64,000 bases of DNA from G963677445 sp963677445 (GTDB lineage Bacteria > Bacteroidota > Ignavibacteria > Ignavibacteriales > Melioribacteraceae): positions 1 to 64,000 of the forward strand of contig CAXXGF010000054.1 of NCBI GenBank assembly GCA_963677445.2. The letters are read 5' to 3'. Below are positions 8,351 to 16,845 of the stretch, piece after piece. The position numbers and the translations under genes are program-made. Under the pieces are notes generated by a model, which searched no databases, was not told the origin of the DNA, and was given only the letters and a program-made list of their open reading frames with translations. The number at the start of each line of letters is the position of its first letter. The first letter of the stretch is position 1.

Positions 8351-8879
8351 ATCCCGCCCCCATCACTCACCATGTAATCTTACACTGATTTTTTAATTCA
8401 TCATTCATAATTCACCATTCACAATTATTTCCCCCATTCACAATTAATTCCCCCTTGTTAATTATTATTTAATTTACTATTTTGCGTGTGACTGATAGCA
8501 TTTGGGGCATTAAGCGCTCGTATTAGCGGAAATTTGCTTTTTACGATATAGATTAAATATGATTTTGCATTGATAAATACTAGTAATGTGAGTTACGTGG
8601 CGGAGCTGTGAAAAATCTAGATTGCCGGCGCAAGAGTTTTTGCAAGAAAAAAACAAAGAATAAATATATTAAACACCCATAGCCGTGAAAAAAACAGCGG
8701 TTATATCCAATTTATCCCCATGGGGCTGAATTTTATGGCATAGCCATTCCCGTGGGGTACATTATTGCTTAATATGTTGATTGTTGCTAATATTTTTTTG
8801 AGCAATAATGTATAAAATTCTTAATAGTTAGCATTGAGGTAATTAACTTTTATTAAATTAACCTACAAGGGGAAACAAA
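8351..8879. other. Gene-free A/T-rich gap before the CHAT-like operon
   Basis: About 530 bases with no credible reading frame. Short imperfect direct repeats occur at 8395-8455 (CATTCATAATTCACCATTCA). A region at 8705-8760 can fold (CCCCATGGGG ... ATGGCATAGCCAT ... CCCGTGGGG). The promoter of the operon starting at 8880 must lie here. A good Shine-Dalgarno (AAGGGGAA) precedes its ATG. No attC or attI site could be recognised. Confidence 0.4.
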
Positions 8880-10442
8880 ATGAAAGCAAGTATCTTCAAA
8901 ACCTGTCTTATTTTCGCATTAATTGTATTGTTACCAAATTTCAGTTGGTCTGCTGCTCAACGTATGGGGATTGCGAAAGGTAGCTATAATTTGTCCCCCG
9001 GCGGATCAAGCAAGGTAAACTCCTACTGTATGGATTTTACCAGAGCAATACCAACAAGCAAAACAAGGTATAACCATGTACTCTCCTCCCCTGAAAATGC
9101 AAGAGTAACTGTTGGCAATGAGACAATGAGTATGCAAAAAGCTCTTGATGACGGATTAATTAGCATAAAAGGAAGTGATATTACTTTTTCTCAACAAATG
9201 AAGCAATTAGAAGATCCAATACATTGGAATCGATTATCCAGATCAGAACAACAAGAACTGAAACCCATTATGGAAATGTATAAAAGTTTATCCAATGAGG
9301 AAAAACGACTGTTAGACAATGAATTTTCGGCAATGATGGGAGGAGAAACAGGTGATTACACAAATTTGCACTTTGTCAATAACACTAATAAACCGGTTAA
9401 GGTTGAGTTTAAAGATAATGCAATTCTCGGTGAAAATCGTGAGTCAATAAGTGGATTAAACACTGAGCATATTGCTTCAACTTTAGACCGTGTGCAGCAA
9501 AGTGAAGTTCAAAGCCGAATTTGGACTGAGAACAACATCAGTCAACAAAAGATGTTGAAGGATTTGAATTACTATGATGGAAAACTTGATGGTGATGTTG
9601 GCCCGAAAACAAAAGAATCAATTCGCTCATTTCAAAGAGATAATGGATTAGATGCTACTGGAGTAATTGATGCAAAAACGGAATCCGTTTTAAGCGATGC
9701 TTCTCTAACAGAAACTCGTACTCGAGAATTTAATATTGATAACGAAAGTACTTATTTTGTGAGCATCGAACCTGGAAAAGACGGTTTTTCTGACTATGTT
9801 GTACGTTTTGGAGAAGGGAAATCATTTGTGTATAAAGGTAATGATATTTCGAAAATTGTCGCAGATGTAGAAGCCAGAATGGCGAAAAATAATTCAAATG
9901 CATCTACGCTATATTTTGACATGAAGAACTTTTCATCAGATAAATGTGAGGCTTTTGCAAGCTCGTGCCGAATCGCTAAAGATAATATAGATCTCTCGAT
10001 AAGGGCACTGCCTCGGGAAGGAAATTCAGTTTCATCGCATGATTTTCTTTTTAAAAAAGGTGTGAAAATCGAGAAGGAAGTCATAGCGGAGCCTAAACTT
10101 GTATCAAAGGGGAACACTCAAGTTTACGAAACAAAGGCTAGCTTCTTTCATAATGCAAAGCAAGTTTCCCTAAACATTTATACAAAGAGTATTGATGCTG
10201 CAAAAGAGTTTTTTAGTAAAATTAGCAATTTTTTCAAATCTCCAAATTCATATAACATGAGTTTCGGGGATTATATAAACAAAGTTAGAGGTGAGCTTAG
10301 AAGGAAATATAATCTTGAAGATGATGAAATTAGAATTGAGTTAATAGATGAATTCAAAGGGATTCAACTAATAGAAGCGACCCCACCTACGCCATATGAT
10401 ATTTTGAACTATGGGATAGAGGTTGAATTATGTGTGAACTAG
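8880..10442 (+). CDS. Exported protein with a peptidoglycan-binding domain, unknown function
   Basis: 520 residues. The N-terminus has a Sec signal peptide (about residues 1-25, hydrophobic CLIFALIVLLPNF, cleavage near SWSA-AQ). A PG_binding_1-like domain spans about residues 222-272: LNYYDGKLDGDVGPKTKESI and then FQRDNGLDATGVID. The other regions are not recognised: an N-terminal part with YCMDFTRAIP, a central beta-rich segment (LHFVNNTNKPVKVEF) and a C-terminal part with Cys and charged helices. First gene of a three-gene operon: its last 13 bases overlap the next gene. Its composition is A/T-richer than the housekeeping genes, suggesting acquisition. Acts outside the cytoplasm if the signal is used. 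Confidence 0.65.
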   Translation: MKASIFKTCLIFALIVLLPNFSWSAAQRMGIAKGSYNLSPGGSSKVNSYCMDFTRAIPTSKTRYNHVLSSPENARVTVGNETMSMQKALDDGLISIKGSDITFSQQMKQLEDPIHWNRLSRSEQQELKPIMEMYKSLSNEEKRLLDNEFSAMMGGETGDYTNLHFVNNTNKPVKVEFKDNAILGENRESISGLNTEHIASTLDRVQQSEVQSRIWTENNISQQKMLKDLNYYDGKLDGDVGPKTKESIRSFQRDNGLDATGVIDAKTESVLSDASLTETRTREFNIDNESTYFVSIEPGKDGFSDYVVRFGEGKSFVYKGNDISKIVADVEARMAKNNSNASTLYFDMKNFSSDKCEAFASSCRIAKDNIDLSIRALPREGNSVSSHDFLFKKGVKIEKEVIAEPKLVSKGNTQVYETKASFFHNAKQVSLNIYTKSIDAAKEFFSKISNFFKSPNSYNMSFGDYINKVRGELRRKYNLEDDEIRIELIDEFKGIQLIEATPPTPYDILNYGIEVELCVN

Positions 10443-11044
10443 GGATTACCAACGAAATAATAAAGCCAAATGATTGTGTGTTTGCTTTCGGTATCCCTAC
10501 TTCAAAGTCCTCGTTTATGAATGATCCTTTTATTCAAGAGAAGGATTTCACTAAAGTGTATTTTGGTGAAACCCTTCATGAATACGACTGGATCAAATAC
10601 TCAGAGATAGTTCTTGGCAATATTGAAGATATTGTAACGTGCTTTTCAAAATTGAAGGTGACTATTTTTTATGACCTGACACTGAACAATTTCCATGATT
10701 TATTCTCTAATGATTTCAAAGTAATCATTTTATTTTCACATTGGACTGAAACGAAAATTGAATTTTATGACGGTTTGTATGGAGAAAGGGAAATAATTCC
10801 AATAATACCTGAGGACTTTATAGGATTTTTAGATTTGTGTGTATGTCATCCTGAGAGTTTAGCGATACGAATAAGGGAACTCAGACCAAAATGCCTTACC
10901 AAATATACAAGAACGAAAGCTACGCCATCTATGTGGTTAAGATTTTATGAAACGGTCTTTAAATGTCTAAATGAATCAGACCTTCCTTACCAACAAGCAC
11001 TTGAGAAATCTGTTGAGATTTTTGTTAATGATATTTTGAGCTAA
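10430..11044 (+). CDS. CHAT-like (caspase-fold) protein, single domain
   Basis: 204 residues without signal peptide or membrane segment. The order of motifs fits the CHAT caspase-like fold: a strand ending in a histidine (KVIILFSHW, His104), an IIPEDF turn, a strand ending in cysteine (FIGFLDLCVCHP, Cys139, possibly Cys137), then TPSMWLRFYETVFKCL and LPYQQALEKSV, resembling the 'W..FY..L....AL..A' end of CHAT domains. Known CHAT proteins are cysteine proteases, often linked to cell death or defence. Translationally coupled to the upstream exported protein (13-base overlap) and 26 bases from a small membrane protein. The assignment is by eye; an unrelated fold is possible. Confidence 0.5.
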   Translation: MCELGITNEIIKPNDCVFAFGIPTSKSSFMNDPFIQEKDFTKVYFGETLHEYDWIKYSEIVLGNIEDIVTCFSKLKVTIFYDLTLNNFHDLFSNDFKVIILFSHWTETKIEFYDGLYGEREIIPIIPEDFIGFLDLCVCHPESLAIRIRELRPKCLTKYTRTKATPSMWLRFYETVFKCLNESDLPYQQALEKSVEIFVNDILS

Positions 11045-11070
11045 AAGATATTTTAAAAGGTGGGCACTAC

Positions 11071-11529
11071 ATGTTAAAAAACATTAGAAAATTGTTTGTA
11101 TATGTCAAGCCATTGCTTAATGATTACATTAAAGATAATGGATTACAGGAAGTAAAACTTGGTGCTGATGATAAAAAAGCGGTATCCAACGAAGCTAATC
11201 AAGAATTCTTACAAAAAATAGGTGAAAGTACTTACATTAATAACGTAATGATAATCGTAATGATGGTGCTATTTTGCATTGTGTTTATTCTAGAATTAAT
11301 ATTTGTTTTTATATATTCGGACTCTCCAACACGACTTACTGCAATATTCAGCGTTGCGTTTGCATCATTTTTTGTAGTCATCAAGGGTTTACAACAGCTT
11401 TGGCGAGAGAAATCTGCAATGGATATGCTCCAACGAATTTTGCCAAACTTACCACCTGAGGAAGTCGTTAAGATTGTTGAGATTTTGTTTTACTCAGGCA
11501 AAGTTACCAAGCAAAAATCATCATCATAG
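11071..11529 (+). CDS. Small two-helix membrane protein, unknown
   Basis: 152 residues. Two predicted transmembrane helices: about residues 59-82 (VMIIVMMVLFCIVFILELIF) and 89-106 (LTAIFSVAFASFFVVIKG). The N-terminal 55 residues are charged and the C-terminal tail carries a short amphipathic helix (LPPEEVVKIVEILFY). Third gene of the operon, with an AAGGTGGG ribosome site. It ends 27 bases before the attC site at 11556, a spacing typical of the last gene in an integron cassette. It could be a membrane anchor or effector for the CHAT-like protein; no family is recognised. Confidence 0.6.
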   Translation: MLKNIRKLFVYVKPLLNDYIKDNGLQEVKLGADDKKAVSNEANQEFLQKIGESTYINNVMIIVMMVLFCIVFILELIFVFIYSDSPTRLTAIFSVAFASFFVVIKGLQQLWREKSAMDMLQRILPNLPPEEVVKIVEILFYSGKVTKQKSSS

Positions 11530-11555
11530 TGCTTTTAACCGATATTGTTTGATGA

Positions 11556-11676
11556 GCTAACATGACACTGCAGGCGACGGGCGGCCTTGCTCGCCCCGAA
11601 CATCGGTGGTATCTTGAAAGGGTGTCACCATGGTCAAGTGTGTTCGATGCCGCCCGCACCTGAGTTTAGCGTTATG
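11556..11676 (+). other. attC recombination site 1 (long form, about 121 bp)
   Basis: The left end has R'' (TAAC at 11558-11561 region) and L'' CTGCAGGCGACGGGCGGC. The right end has L' GCCGCCCGCACCTGAG and R' GCGTTATG (GTTATG 11671-11676). L'' and L' pair across the long centre (CGGGCGGC/GCCGCCCG and CAGG/CCTG) with an unpaired extra G in L'', the extrahelical-base hallmark of attC. An outer inverted repeat TGAGCTAA (11553-11560)/TTAGCTCA (11682-11689) also frames it. Length is within the known attC range (about 57-141 bp). Confidence 0.7.
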
Positions 11677-11701
11677 TGTGATTAGCTCAAAGGAATATAA
11701 A

Positions 11702-12534
11702 ATGGACCACAAGTATATTCATAAAATATTGCCAGTTTTGATTTTGCTATCTTTGTCATCAGTTAATGCTATCCTTGCTCAGATCCCTTCCCTGCCAGAC
11801 AATGCTCAAACAAAATGGATAGTGGATGAGCCAGATGAGATTGTTAGTTATCTCATATTTGATCCCGCTACAATAAAAAATAGACTGCCATCGTCGCTGC
11901 GATTTATTACCATTGGAGAACTTGCTGCCAGTTACATACCCTGGGCCAGCGATCATCAAAACAAGTATCCAACACATGCGGATTGGGGCATCTCATTTAT
12001 AGAAATCGTCCGAATGAAAACCTTTGAGATAGACGGATGTAAGCCAAACTGGCCTGATCATGGCGCCGCAGCCTTATGGTGCGCGCGTGTGGCGCCCACA
12101 GATCCCAAAAGCGATTCAGGGCAGGGAAAACCCTTTCTGGTCCTTGACTTTTGGGTACCTGACAGTGAGTTTGTTGATTACATGTGCAGAAAAGGGCACT
12201 ACGCCAGTTACGGCGTTGTACGCCTTCAAAAGATTCAGATGGAAAATGGTCAGGTTTTGTCGAGGTTGAAGGCCTGAGGATCGTCTGTAAGTGTATACCG
12301 GTTGGCGACATTAGTGGATATGGTTCAGGCGGTATGCAGGTGTTTTATCCCCCGGCACAGTCCGGGATAACCAGTATTGTCCGAGTCTCATTCGCCGGGC
12401 ACCAAATCCAGCAATGCAGTGAAGACTCATTCTGGAAATTTGAAGGTCTACACCCCCTGGCAAAAGGAGTGATATTGGGATCTTCAACTTATCAATTCGG
12501 ATATGATCTGATAGGTGGCGCTTATAAGGACTGA
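11702..12534 (+). pseudogene. Integron-cassette gene: exported protein of unknown function, one frameshift
   Basis: The first frame starts at ATG 11702 with AAAGGAATATAAA upstream, 31 bases inside the cassette boundary. It encodes a signal peptide (ILPVLILLSLSSVNAILAQ) and a domain with YPTHADWGISFIEIV, GAAALWCARV and KPFLVLDFWVPD, reading to about residue 178 (LQKIQ). Homologous-looking sequence resumes in another frame as DGKWSGFVEVEGLRIV and runs to GGAYKD at 12534. A one-base shift near 12225-12245 separates them. Full product would be about 277 residues. The pattern faintly recalls acetoacetate-decarboxylase-like folds, but I would not assign that. Its base composition is richer in G+C than flanking genes, which fits a mobile cassette. 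Confidence 0.6.
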
Positions 12535-12551
12535 GATATTATGGTTTATTA

Positions 12552-12607
12552 CATAACCATTCAATTCATCAGACCCGCTGGCGCGGGCCGATGATCTTAT
12601 CGTTATG
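12552..12607 (+). other. attC recombination site 2 (short form, 56 bp)
   Basis: CATAAC (R'', 12552-12557) and GTTATG (R', 12602-12607) are perfect inverted repeats. Between them lie CATTCAATTCATCAGACCCGC, split here as CATTCAATTC and ATCAGACCCGC (L''), loop TGGC, and GCGGGCCGATGAT (L'). The stem pairs with one unpaired base, as in classical attC sites. It lies 17 bases after the stop of the cassette gene. The cassette would run from the cut in GTTATG at 11671 to that at 12602, about 931 bp. Confidence 0.8.
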
Positions 12608-12885
12608 ACCAGAGAAAATGAAATGGTCACACTCTCTATCCCAAACAATTTGACCGTTATTTCGCAGTTATCTCCTCAAAAATAATGAGTTTTTCCATCT
12701 CCAATCTTGACAGGCATTTTTTTCTGCCCCAAACAACAATAAAATCCTGCAATTTTACGCATATCGAATCCAATAAATCAAAAACCAAAAATAGAACGAA
12801 GTCTATTTTCCTTTCGGCGAATAATAAGCTTTTGAAGAAGGGGAAATCATAAATAAAATTTTTTCAATAAATCAAACGAATCATC

Positions 12886-13164
12886 ATGCAAAAAACAGGA
12901 AGCATCAGCGGAGTTATTACCGGAGGTTCAGCGGATCCCTTTCCGGGGGTTATTGTAACAATTTTTGGCGGAGCAAGCGGCTATGAAGCACAAACTGTCA
13001 CCAACGCTGCGGGAGAATACAGATTCGCGAATCTGCCCCCCGAGACCTACAATCTGACGGCGGTGATGACAGGATTTATAACGGAAAGGATTTATAACGT
13101 GGTTGTTCAGGAAGGAAAGGATACCAAAGAGAATTTCGCATTGCAATTTGAACCGATAGATTAA
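12886..13164 (+). CDS. Small carboxypeptidase-regulatory-like domain protein
   Basis: 92 residues forming one CarboxypepD_reg-like beta-sandwich: GSISGVITGG, FPGVIVTIFG, TVTNAAGEYRFANLPPETYN, LTAVMTGFITE. Such domains are usually the N-terminal plug-side part of TonB-dependent transporters or modules of secreted proteins; a free single domain without a signal peptide is unusual. It lies just after the integron cassette. It could be a remnant of a larger secreted protein or a small standalone gene. The ATG has only a weak ribosome site nearby. Confidence 0.6.
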   Translation: MQKTGSISGVITGGSADPFPGVIVTIFGGASGYEAQTVTNAAGEYRFANLPPETYNLTAVMTGFITERIYNVVVQEGKDTKENFALQFEPID

Positions 13165-13908
13165 AACGAAAGGAAAACCTATAATTTTAAGCCGGCATAA
13201 CCGGAAATAATGCGCCCTTTCCGCACTCTTTGGGCTAAAACCCCTTGAGGTTGTTGGGTTCTATCGCATAACTCCGGCCTATAGGTGCGGAGTTATTTTA
13301 AATGCGAATTACCATAAGTAATCTCGACTAATGAAAAATCATAATCGTAATCTTAATCGTAATCATAGACTGGCAGAGCCAGATAAAAATGAATCCGAAT
13401 AAAGAATCGTACTCGTTCTCGTAATCGTACTTCGTACTCGTCTTTATCAATACGTTCAGATTATTCGAGAACGATTACGAGTACCTGTTCCATGAGTACG
13501 ATAAAATTTTGCCATTTTGCGTAGAATTTGACTCCTCACGGAGTGATCATAATCGTAATCATAAGCTGACAGAGCCAGAAAAAAAAGTGGTTAGTGGAGA
13601 GATAAGAACCAGCAATTTTTCTTTAAGATAACTTCAAAATCCCCAAAAAGTCCCGTCAGGGACGACAGAATTCCCCGGTAAATTGATGGTCAAATAAAAT
13701 TTTGCCATTTTGCGTAGAATTTGACTCCTTACGGAATAATCCCCACCCCCAGGACAAAATGAACAACCCCGCCACCGCCACCTATCCGGTCATCATACTC
13801 ATACTCTGATTTTTTAAGCAATACAAGGCTCCTTTGTTGCAATCAATTCACAAAAAAATTATGTTGCCATATAATATAAAATCGAAAAGAAATTGAACGG
13901 GAGGCAAT
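13165..13908. repeat. Repeat mosaic between the cassette region and the aldehyde dehydrogenase
   Basis: Contents in order: intact R1 (13227-13297); TTATTTTAAATGCGAATTAC tail; TAATCG runs (13340-13366); hairpin ACTGGCAGAGCCAGA (13369-13383); an imperfect inverted pair of TCGTACTCG/CGAGTACC units (13405-13490); R2 element (13506-13544); more TAATCG; CTGACAGAGCCAG; AAGTCCCGTCAGGGACGACA (13647-13668); a second R2 (13697-13738); the composite spacer and ACTCAT run (13740-13810). No gene is supported. The last 80 bases are A/T-rich and end in GGGAGGC, the ribosome site of the next gene. Confidence 0.65.
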
Positions 13909-15273
13909 ATGGCAATTCAGACGATCAATCCGGCTACGGGAGAAATTGTAAAAGATTTTGTTGAAATGTCATCATCTGAAGTGAAAGAAATAATTTCAGG
14001 ATGTCATGAAGAATTTATTTCCTGGAGGGAAACAGGTTTTGAAGAAAGAAGCAGACTGCTGAAAAATGCCGCGGAAGTTCTGCGTAAAGATGTTGAAGAA
14101 TTTGCCGGAATTCTCACACTTGAAATGGGTAAGCCGATTAAACAGGCGCGGGCGGAGGTGGAAAAATGCGCCTGGGTATGTGATTTTTACGCTGAAAAAG
14201 CTGAAGATTTTTTATCTCCCGAAATAATCAAAACGGATGCGGGTAAAAGTTACGCGCGGTTTGATCCACTTGGTGTTGTGCTTGCTGTGATGCCCTGGAA
14301 TTTTCCTTTCTGGCAGGTCTTCCGTTTTGCCGCTCCGGCGCTAATGGCGGGTAATACGGGAATCTTAAAGCACGCTTCCAATGTGCCCATGAGCGCGCTC
14401 GCGATAGAGGATATTTTTAAAAGAGCCGGTTACCCTGAAAATTGTTTTCGGACTCTGCTCATTGGCTCAAAAGGAGTCAAAGAAGTAATCGAAAACCCAT
14501 TTGTAAAAGCGGCTACTCTTACCGGCAGCGAACCGGCGGGGCAGCAGGTGGCTTCTCTTAGCGGGTATAATCTCAAGAAAACAGTTCTGGAACTCGGCGG
14601 CAGCGATCCTTTTATTGTTCTCGCCGACGCGGATATAAATGAAGCTGTTAATACAGCCGTTACAGCCCGCCTTATAAATAACGGGCAAAGCTGTATTGCC
14701 GCGAAGAGATTTATTGTTGTTGAAGAGATTTATGATCGCTTCGAAAAAATGTTTAAAGAAAAAATGGAATCGATCATAACAGGCGATCCCATGAAAGAGG
14801 ATACCGACCTGGGACCCATGGCGCGTGAAGATTTATTAATAGAAATTGATTTCCAGGTTAAAAAGTCGGTTGAGATGGGAGCGAGAATTATTTGCGGCGG
14901 ACAAAGACTCGAAAGAAAAGGAGCTTATTATCCCGCAACAATAATTACGAACCTTTCGAAAGGAATGCCCGCTTACGATGAAGAAATGTTCGGTCCTGTC
15001 GCTTCATTGATCAAAGCCAAAGATGAAGTGGAAGCGATAAAAATAGCGAATGACTCACCTTTCGGCCTCGGAGCTTCATTGTGGACCTCCGACACGGGTA
15101 AAGCGGAAAAACTTGCCGGAAAAATTGAAACAGGATCGGTATTCATAAACGGACTTGTAAAATCTGATCCCCGGCTTCCATTCGGCGGAATAAAACTATC
15201 GGGTTATGGAAGAGAACTTTCTCATTATGGAATTAAAGAATTTGTCAATATTAAAACCGTCTGGATAAAATAG
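13909..15273 (+). CDS. NAD(P)-dependent aldehyde dehydrogenase, succinate-semialdehyde type
   Basis: Aldehyde dehydrogenase superfamily enzyme oxidising an aldehyde to its acid. Seen: MPWNFPFWQVFR (cofactor/substrate region), TLTGSEPAGQQVA, catalytic base Glu228 in VLELGGSDPF, and nucleophile Cys262 in NNGQSCIAAKRF. The C-terminal FGGIKLSGYGRELS is typical of the short (about 455-residue) succinate-semialdehyde dehydrogenase subgroup (GabD/Sad). Length 454 fits. It appears to be a single-gene unit between two repeat-rich gaps. The exact substrate is an inference from subgroup likeness; neighbours give no help. Confidence 0.88.
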   Translation: MAIQTINPATGEIVKDFVEMSSSEVKEIISGCHEEFISWRETGFEERSRLLKNAAEVLRKDVEEFAGILTLEMGKPIKQARAEVEKCAWVCDFYAEKAEDFLSPEIIKTDAGKSYARFDPLGVVLAVMPWNFPFWQVFRFAAPALMAGNTGILKHASNVPMSALAIEDIFKRAGYPENCFRTLLIGSKGVKEVIENPFVKAATLTGSEPAGQQVASLSGYNLKKTVLELGGSDPFIVLADADINEAVNTAVTARLINNGQSCIAAKRFIVVEEIYDRFEKMFKEKMESIITGDPMKEDTDLGPMAREDLLIEIDFQVKKSVEMGARIICGGQRLERKGAYYPATIITNLSKGMPAYDEEMFGPVASLIKAKDEVEAIKIANDSPFGLGASLWTSDTGKAEKLAGKIETGSVFINGLVKSDPRLPFGGIKLSGYGRELSHYGIKEFVNIKTVWIK

Positions 15274-15600
15274 AATTATTTTGCGGGTCCGGTTTATAAC
15301 GGATCTGTTTTCTTAATAAGAGATTATAAGGGAAATAACAGATTTAGGCTGGTGTCTGTGCTTGTAACTCAGGGATCAGACTACATCTGTTTCCGGTTAC
15401 TTTTGAAATTGTTTCAGTTAATTTAAAATTTAACCGCTTAATATGTCCAAGACAGAAATGAAGTGATTTTGTCTGCCTGTCCGCCGCTGGTTTCGACTTT
15501 GCTCAACTACCGGCTAATTTCCCCAAAATCTATCCATTCTGTTTAGAATTTGATTGTTAATGGTGTATCGGCTATAACAAAAATATTATGACTAATTTGC
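15274..15600. other. Gene-free gap with diverged repeat remnants
   Basis: About 330 bases. It contains a GGTTTCGACTTTGCTCAACTACCGGCT element resembling 19665-19712 (split: GGTTTCGACTTTGC and TCAACTACCGGCT), and a diverged R2 copy (CCATTCTGTTTAGAATTTGA, about 15528-15560). No terminator with a clear U-run was found after the dehydrogenase. Confidence 0.4.
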
Positions 15601-15724
15601 TCAATTAATACTCAGCACTTTCCCTCTTTTCTCCAGCAATTCCAGGTACCTGTTTTTTAATGAATCAGATAAAAAGCTGATCTCAACTGTTTCTTTCCAT
15701 TTATCAAAAACAGAGGAAAAACGT

Positions 15725-16534
15725 TCAAGTTCCTGCATGGTAATTTTTACGGTTAAGTCCCATTATCTCTCCGCCAAAATAAATAATGAGATCATTAAAG
15801 TTCAGGCCGCTTTTTTTTCCCCTGAGAGGCAGGGCAGTTTCATCCACCGGTTTTCTGATAACAATGGATGTATTGATAAGATCATATGCGGGAGCCAATT
15901 CAATTTTATTATCTCTTCGGATAAGTGAGTAATTTTTCAGATGCATATCTTCATTTCCGGTGAGATAACATAACATTACAATACGGAAGAGTTTCAGTTT
16001 TTCTATAGTTGGAAAAGTGCAGAAACGTTCGATTATCCCGGCAAGTTTTTCAGTGGTAAAATTGTATTTTGATATTGGAGGCAAACCCGCCAATTGACAA
16101 AAATCTTCAACAGCAATTCTTTTGTTTCTTCCCTTCCGGTCAAATCTTTTAATAAAATATGTCATTGAATCATCGATATTCCAGATAAGTCCGTGCCGGG
16201 GAATTTCAATCCCCGCTATGGCGGCCAGTCTCATTGTAAGGTCTTCATTTTCCGGAAGCTGATGAAAGTGTTCATGCTGAGGTTTCAGAATAAATTTATT
16301 TCCTTTAAGAACCGGTTCGAAACAATTATCCTTTACATTAATTTTAGCCGGAATTTTTGGCTGTATTCCCTGAATTGATATCCCTGATGAATATTCTTCG
16401 GCCAGCTCAAGCTGGGTTGACAGACTAAAGGGAAAAATCCTCAGATCATCCAGTCTTCTGTCGAGAGATTTAATACCTTTTTCAGAATATCTCCCCCGGG
16501 TTATTTCTTCATACGTTATCGGACAAATTTTCAT
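15725..16534 (-). CDS. hipT: HipT-like serine/threonine kinase toxin, 3' end frameshifted
   Basis: Kinase core of a HipA-fold toxin; known relatives phosphorylate aminoacyl-tRNA synthetases. Seen: phosphate-loop segment SIQGIQPK (Ser53), FILKPQ (ATP Lys), catalytic loop NEDMHLKNYS (Asp196, Asn201) and metal site APAYDL (Asp218). The N-subdomain is not fused but encoded separately upstream, overlapping by ATGA, as in HipBST systems. The frame stops after 269 residues. In the adjacent frame the expected C-terminus continues (ERFSSVFDKWKE, then SFLSDSLKNRYLELLEKRG) to a TGA at 15601-15603; dropping one base of the A5 run at 15743-15747 would restore about 311 residues. It is either inactivated or affected by a sequencing indel. 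Confidence 0.8.
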   Translation of the reverse strand: MKICPITYEEITRGRYSEKGIKSLDRRLDDLRIFPFSLSTQLELAEEYSSGISIQGIQPKIPAKINVKDNCFEPVLKGNKFILKPQHEHFHQLPENEDLTMRLAAIAGIEIPRHGLIWNIDDSMTYFIKRFDRKGRNKRIAVEDFCQLAGLPPISKYNFTTEKLAGIIERFCTFPTIEKLKLFRIVMLCYLTGNEDMHLKNYSLIRRDNKIELAPAYDLINTSIVIRKPVDETALPLRGKKSGLNFNDLIIYFGGEIMGLNRKNYHAGT

Positions 16535-16845
16535 GAAATTTCCTGAACAGTTATATTACCTACAAGATCGGAACCTACAGCGAGCAATTGTGAAAACAGA
16601 TCTTTTTCTGATATTGATTCATTTTTCAGCAAAGCTTTTAACTGGTAACCTTCCGGCAGAAGTCCCTCAAAAAATGGGGGAAATCCTTCGAATACATACT
16701 CCCTTTTTGTTGAGGGCATTGTTAAGGATATCCCATCTCCTTTATATTCATATCCATATATAAACTGATATTTTTTACCGGGTGTAATTTCTTCAAGTAT
16801 TCCGGCTGGTCTGTAATCGATAAATATTCCCGCTTTCCTACCCAT
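16531..16845 (-). CDS. hipS: HipS-like small protein (HipA N-terminal subdomain)
   Basis: 104 residues matching the HipA N-terminal 'couple_hipA' domain: GRKAGIFIDYRPAGILEE, FIYGYEYKGDGISLTMP, GFPPFFEGLLPEGYQLKALL. In HipBST systems this piece is a separate protein and serves as the antitoxin of HipT. Its stop overlaps the hipT start (ATGA) and its start overlaps hipB by 8 bases, so the three are translationally coupled. The order B-S-T matches the E. coli O127 tripartite locus. Confidence 0.8.
   Translation of the reverse strand: MGRKAGIFIDYRPAGILEEITPGKKYQFIYGYEYKGDGISLTMPSTKREYVFEGFPPFFEGLLPEGYQLKALLKNESISEKDLFSQLLAVGSDLVGNITVQEIS

Noticed and set aside
10430..11044. Reading the 204-residue protein as a TIR or PIN domain
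   Set aside because: No TIR catalytic Glu or PIN acidic pattern is visible; the His...Cys...W-FY order matches CHAT better, though not conclusively.
8880..12607. Integron integrase
   Set aside because: None of the reading frames near the attC sites shows tyrosine-recombinase motifs; the cassette is integrase-less within this window.
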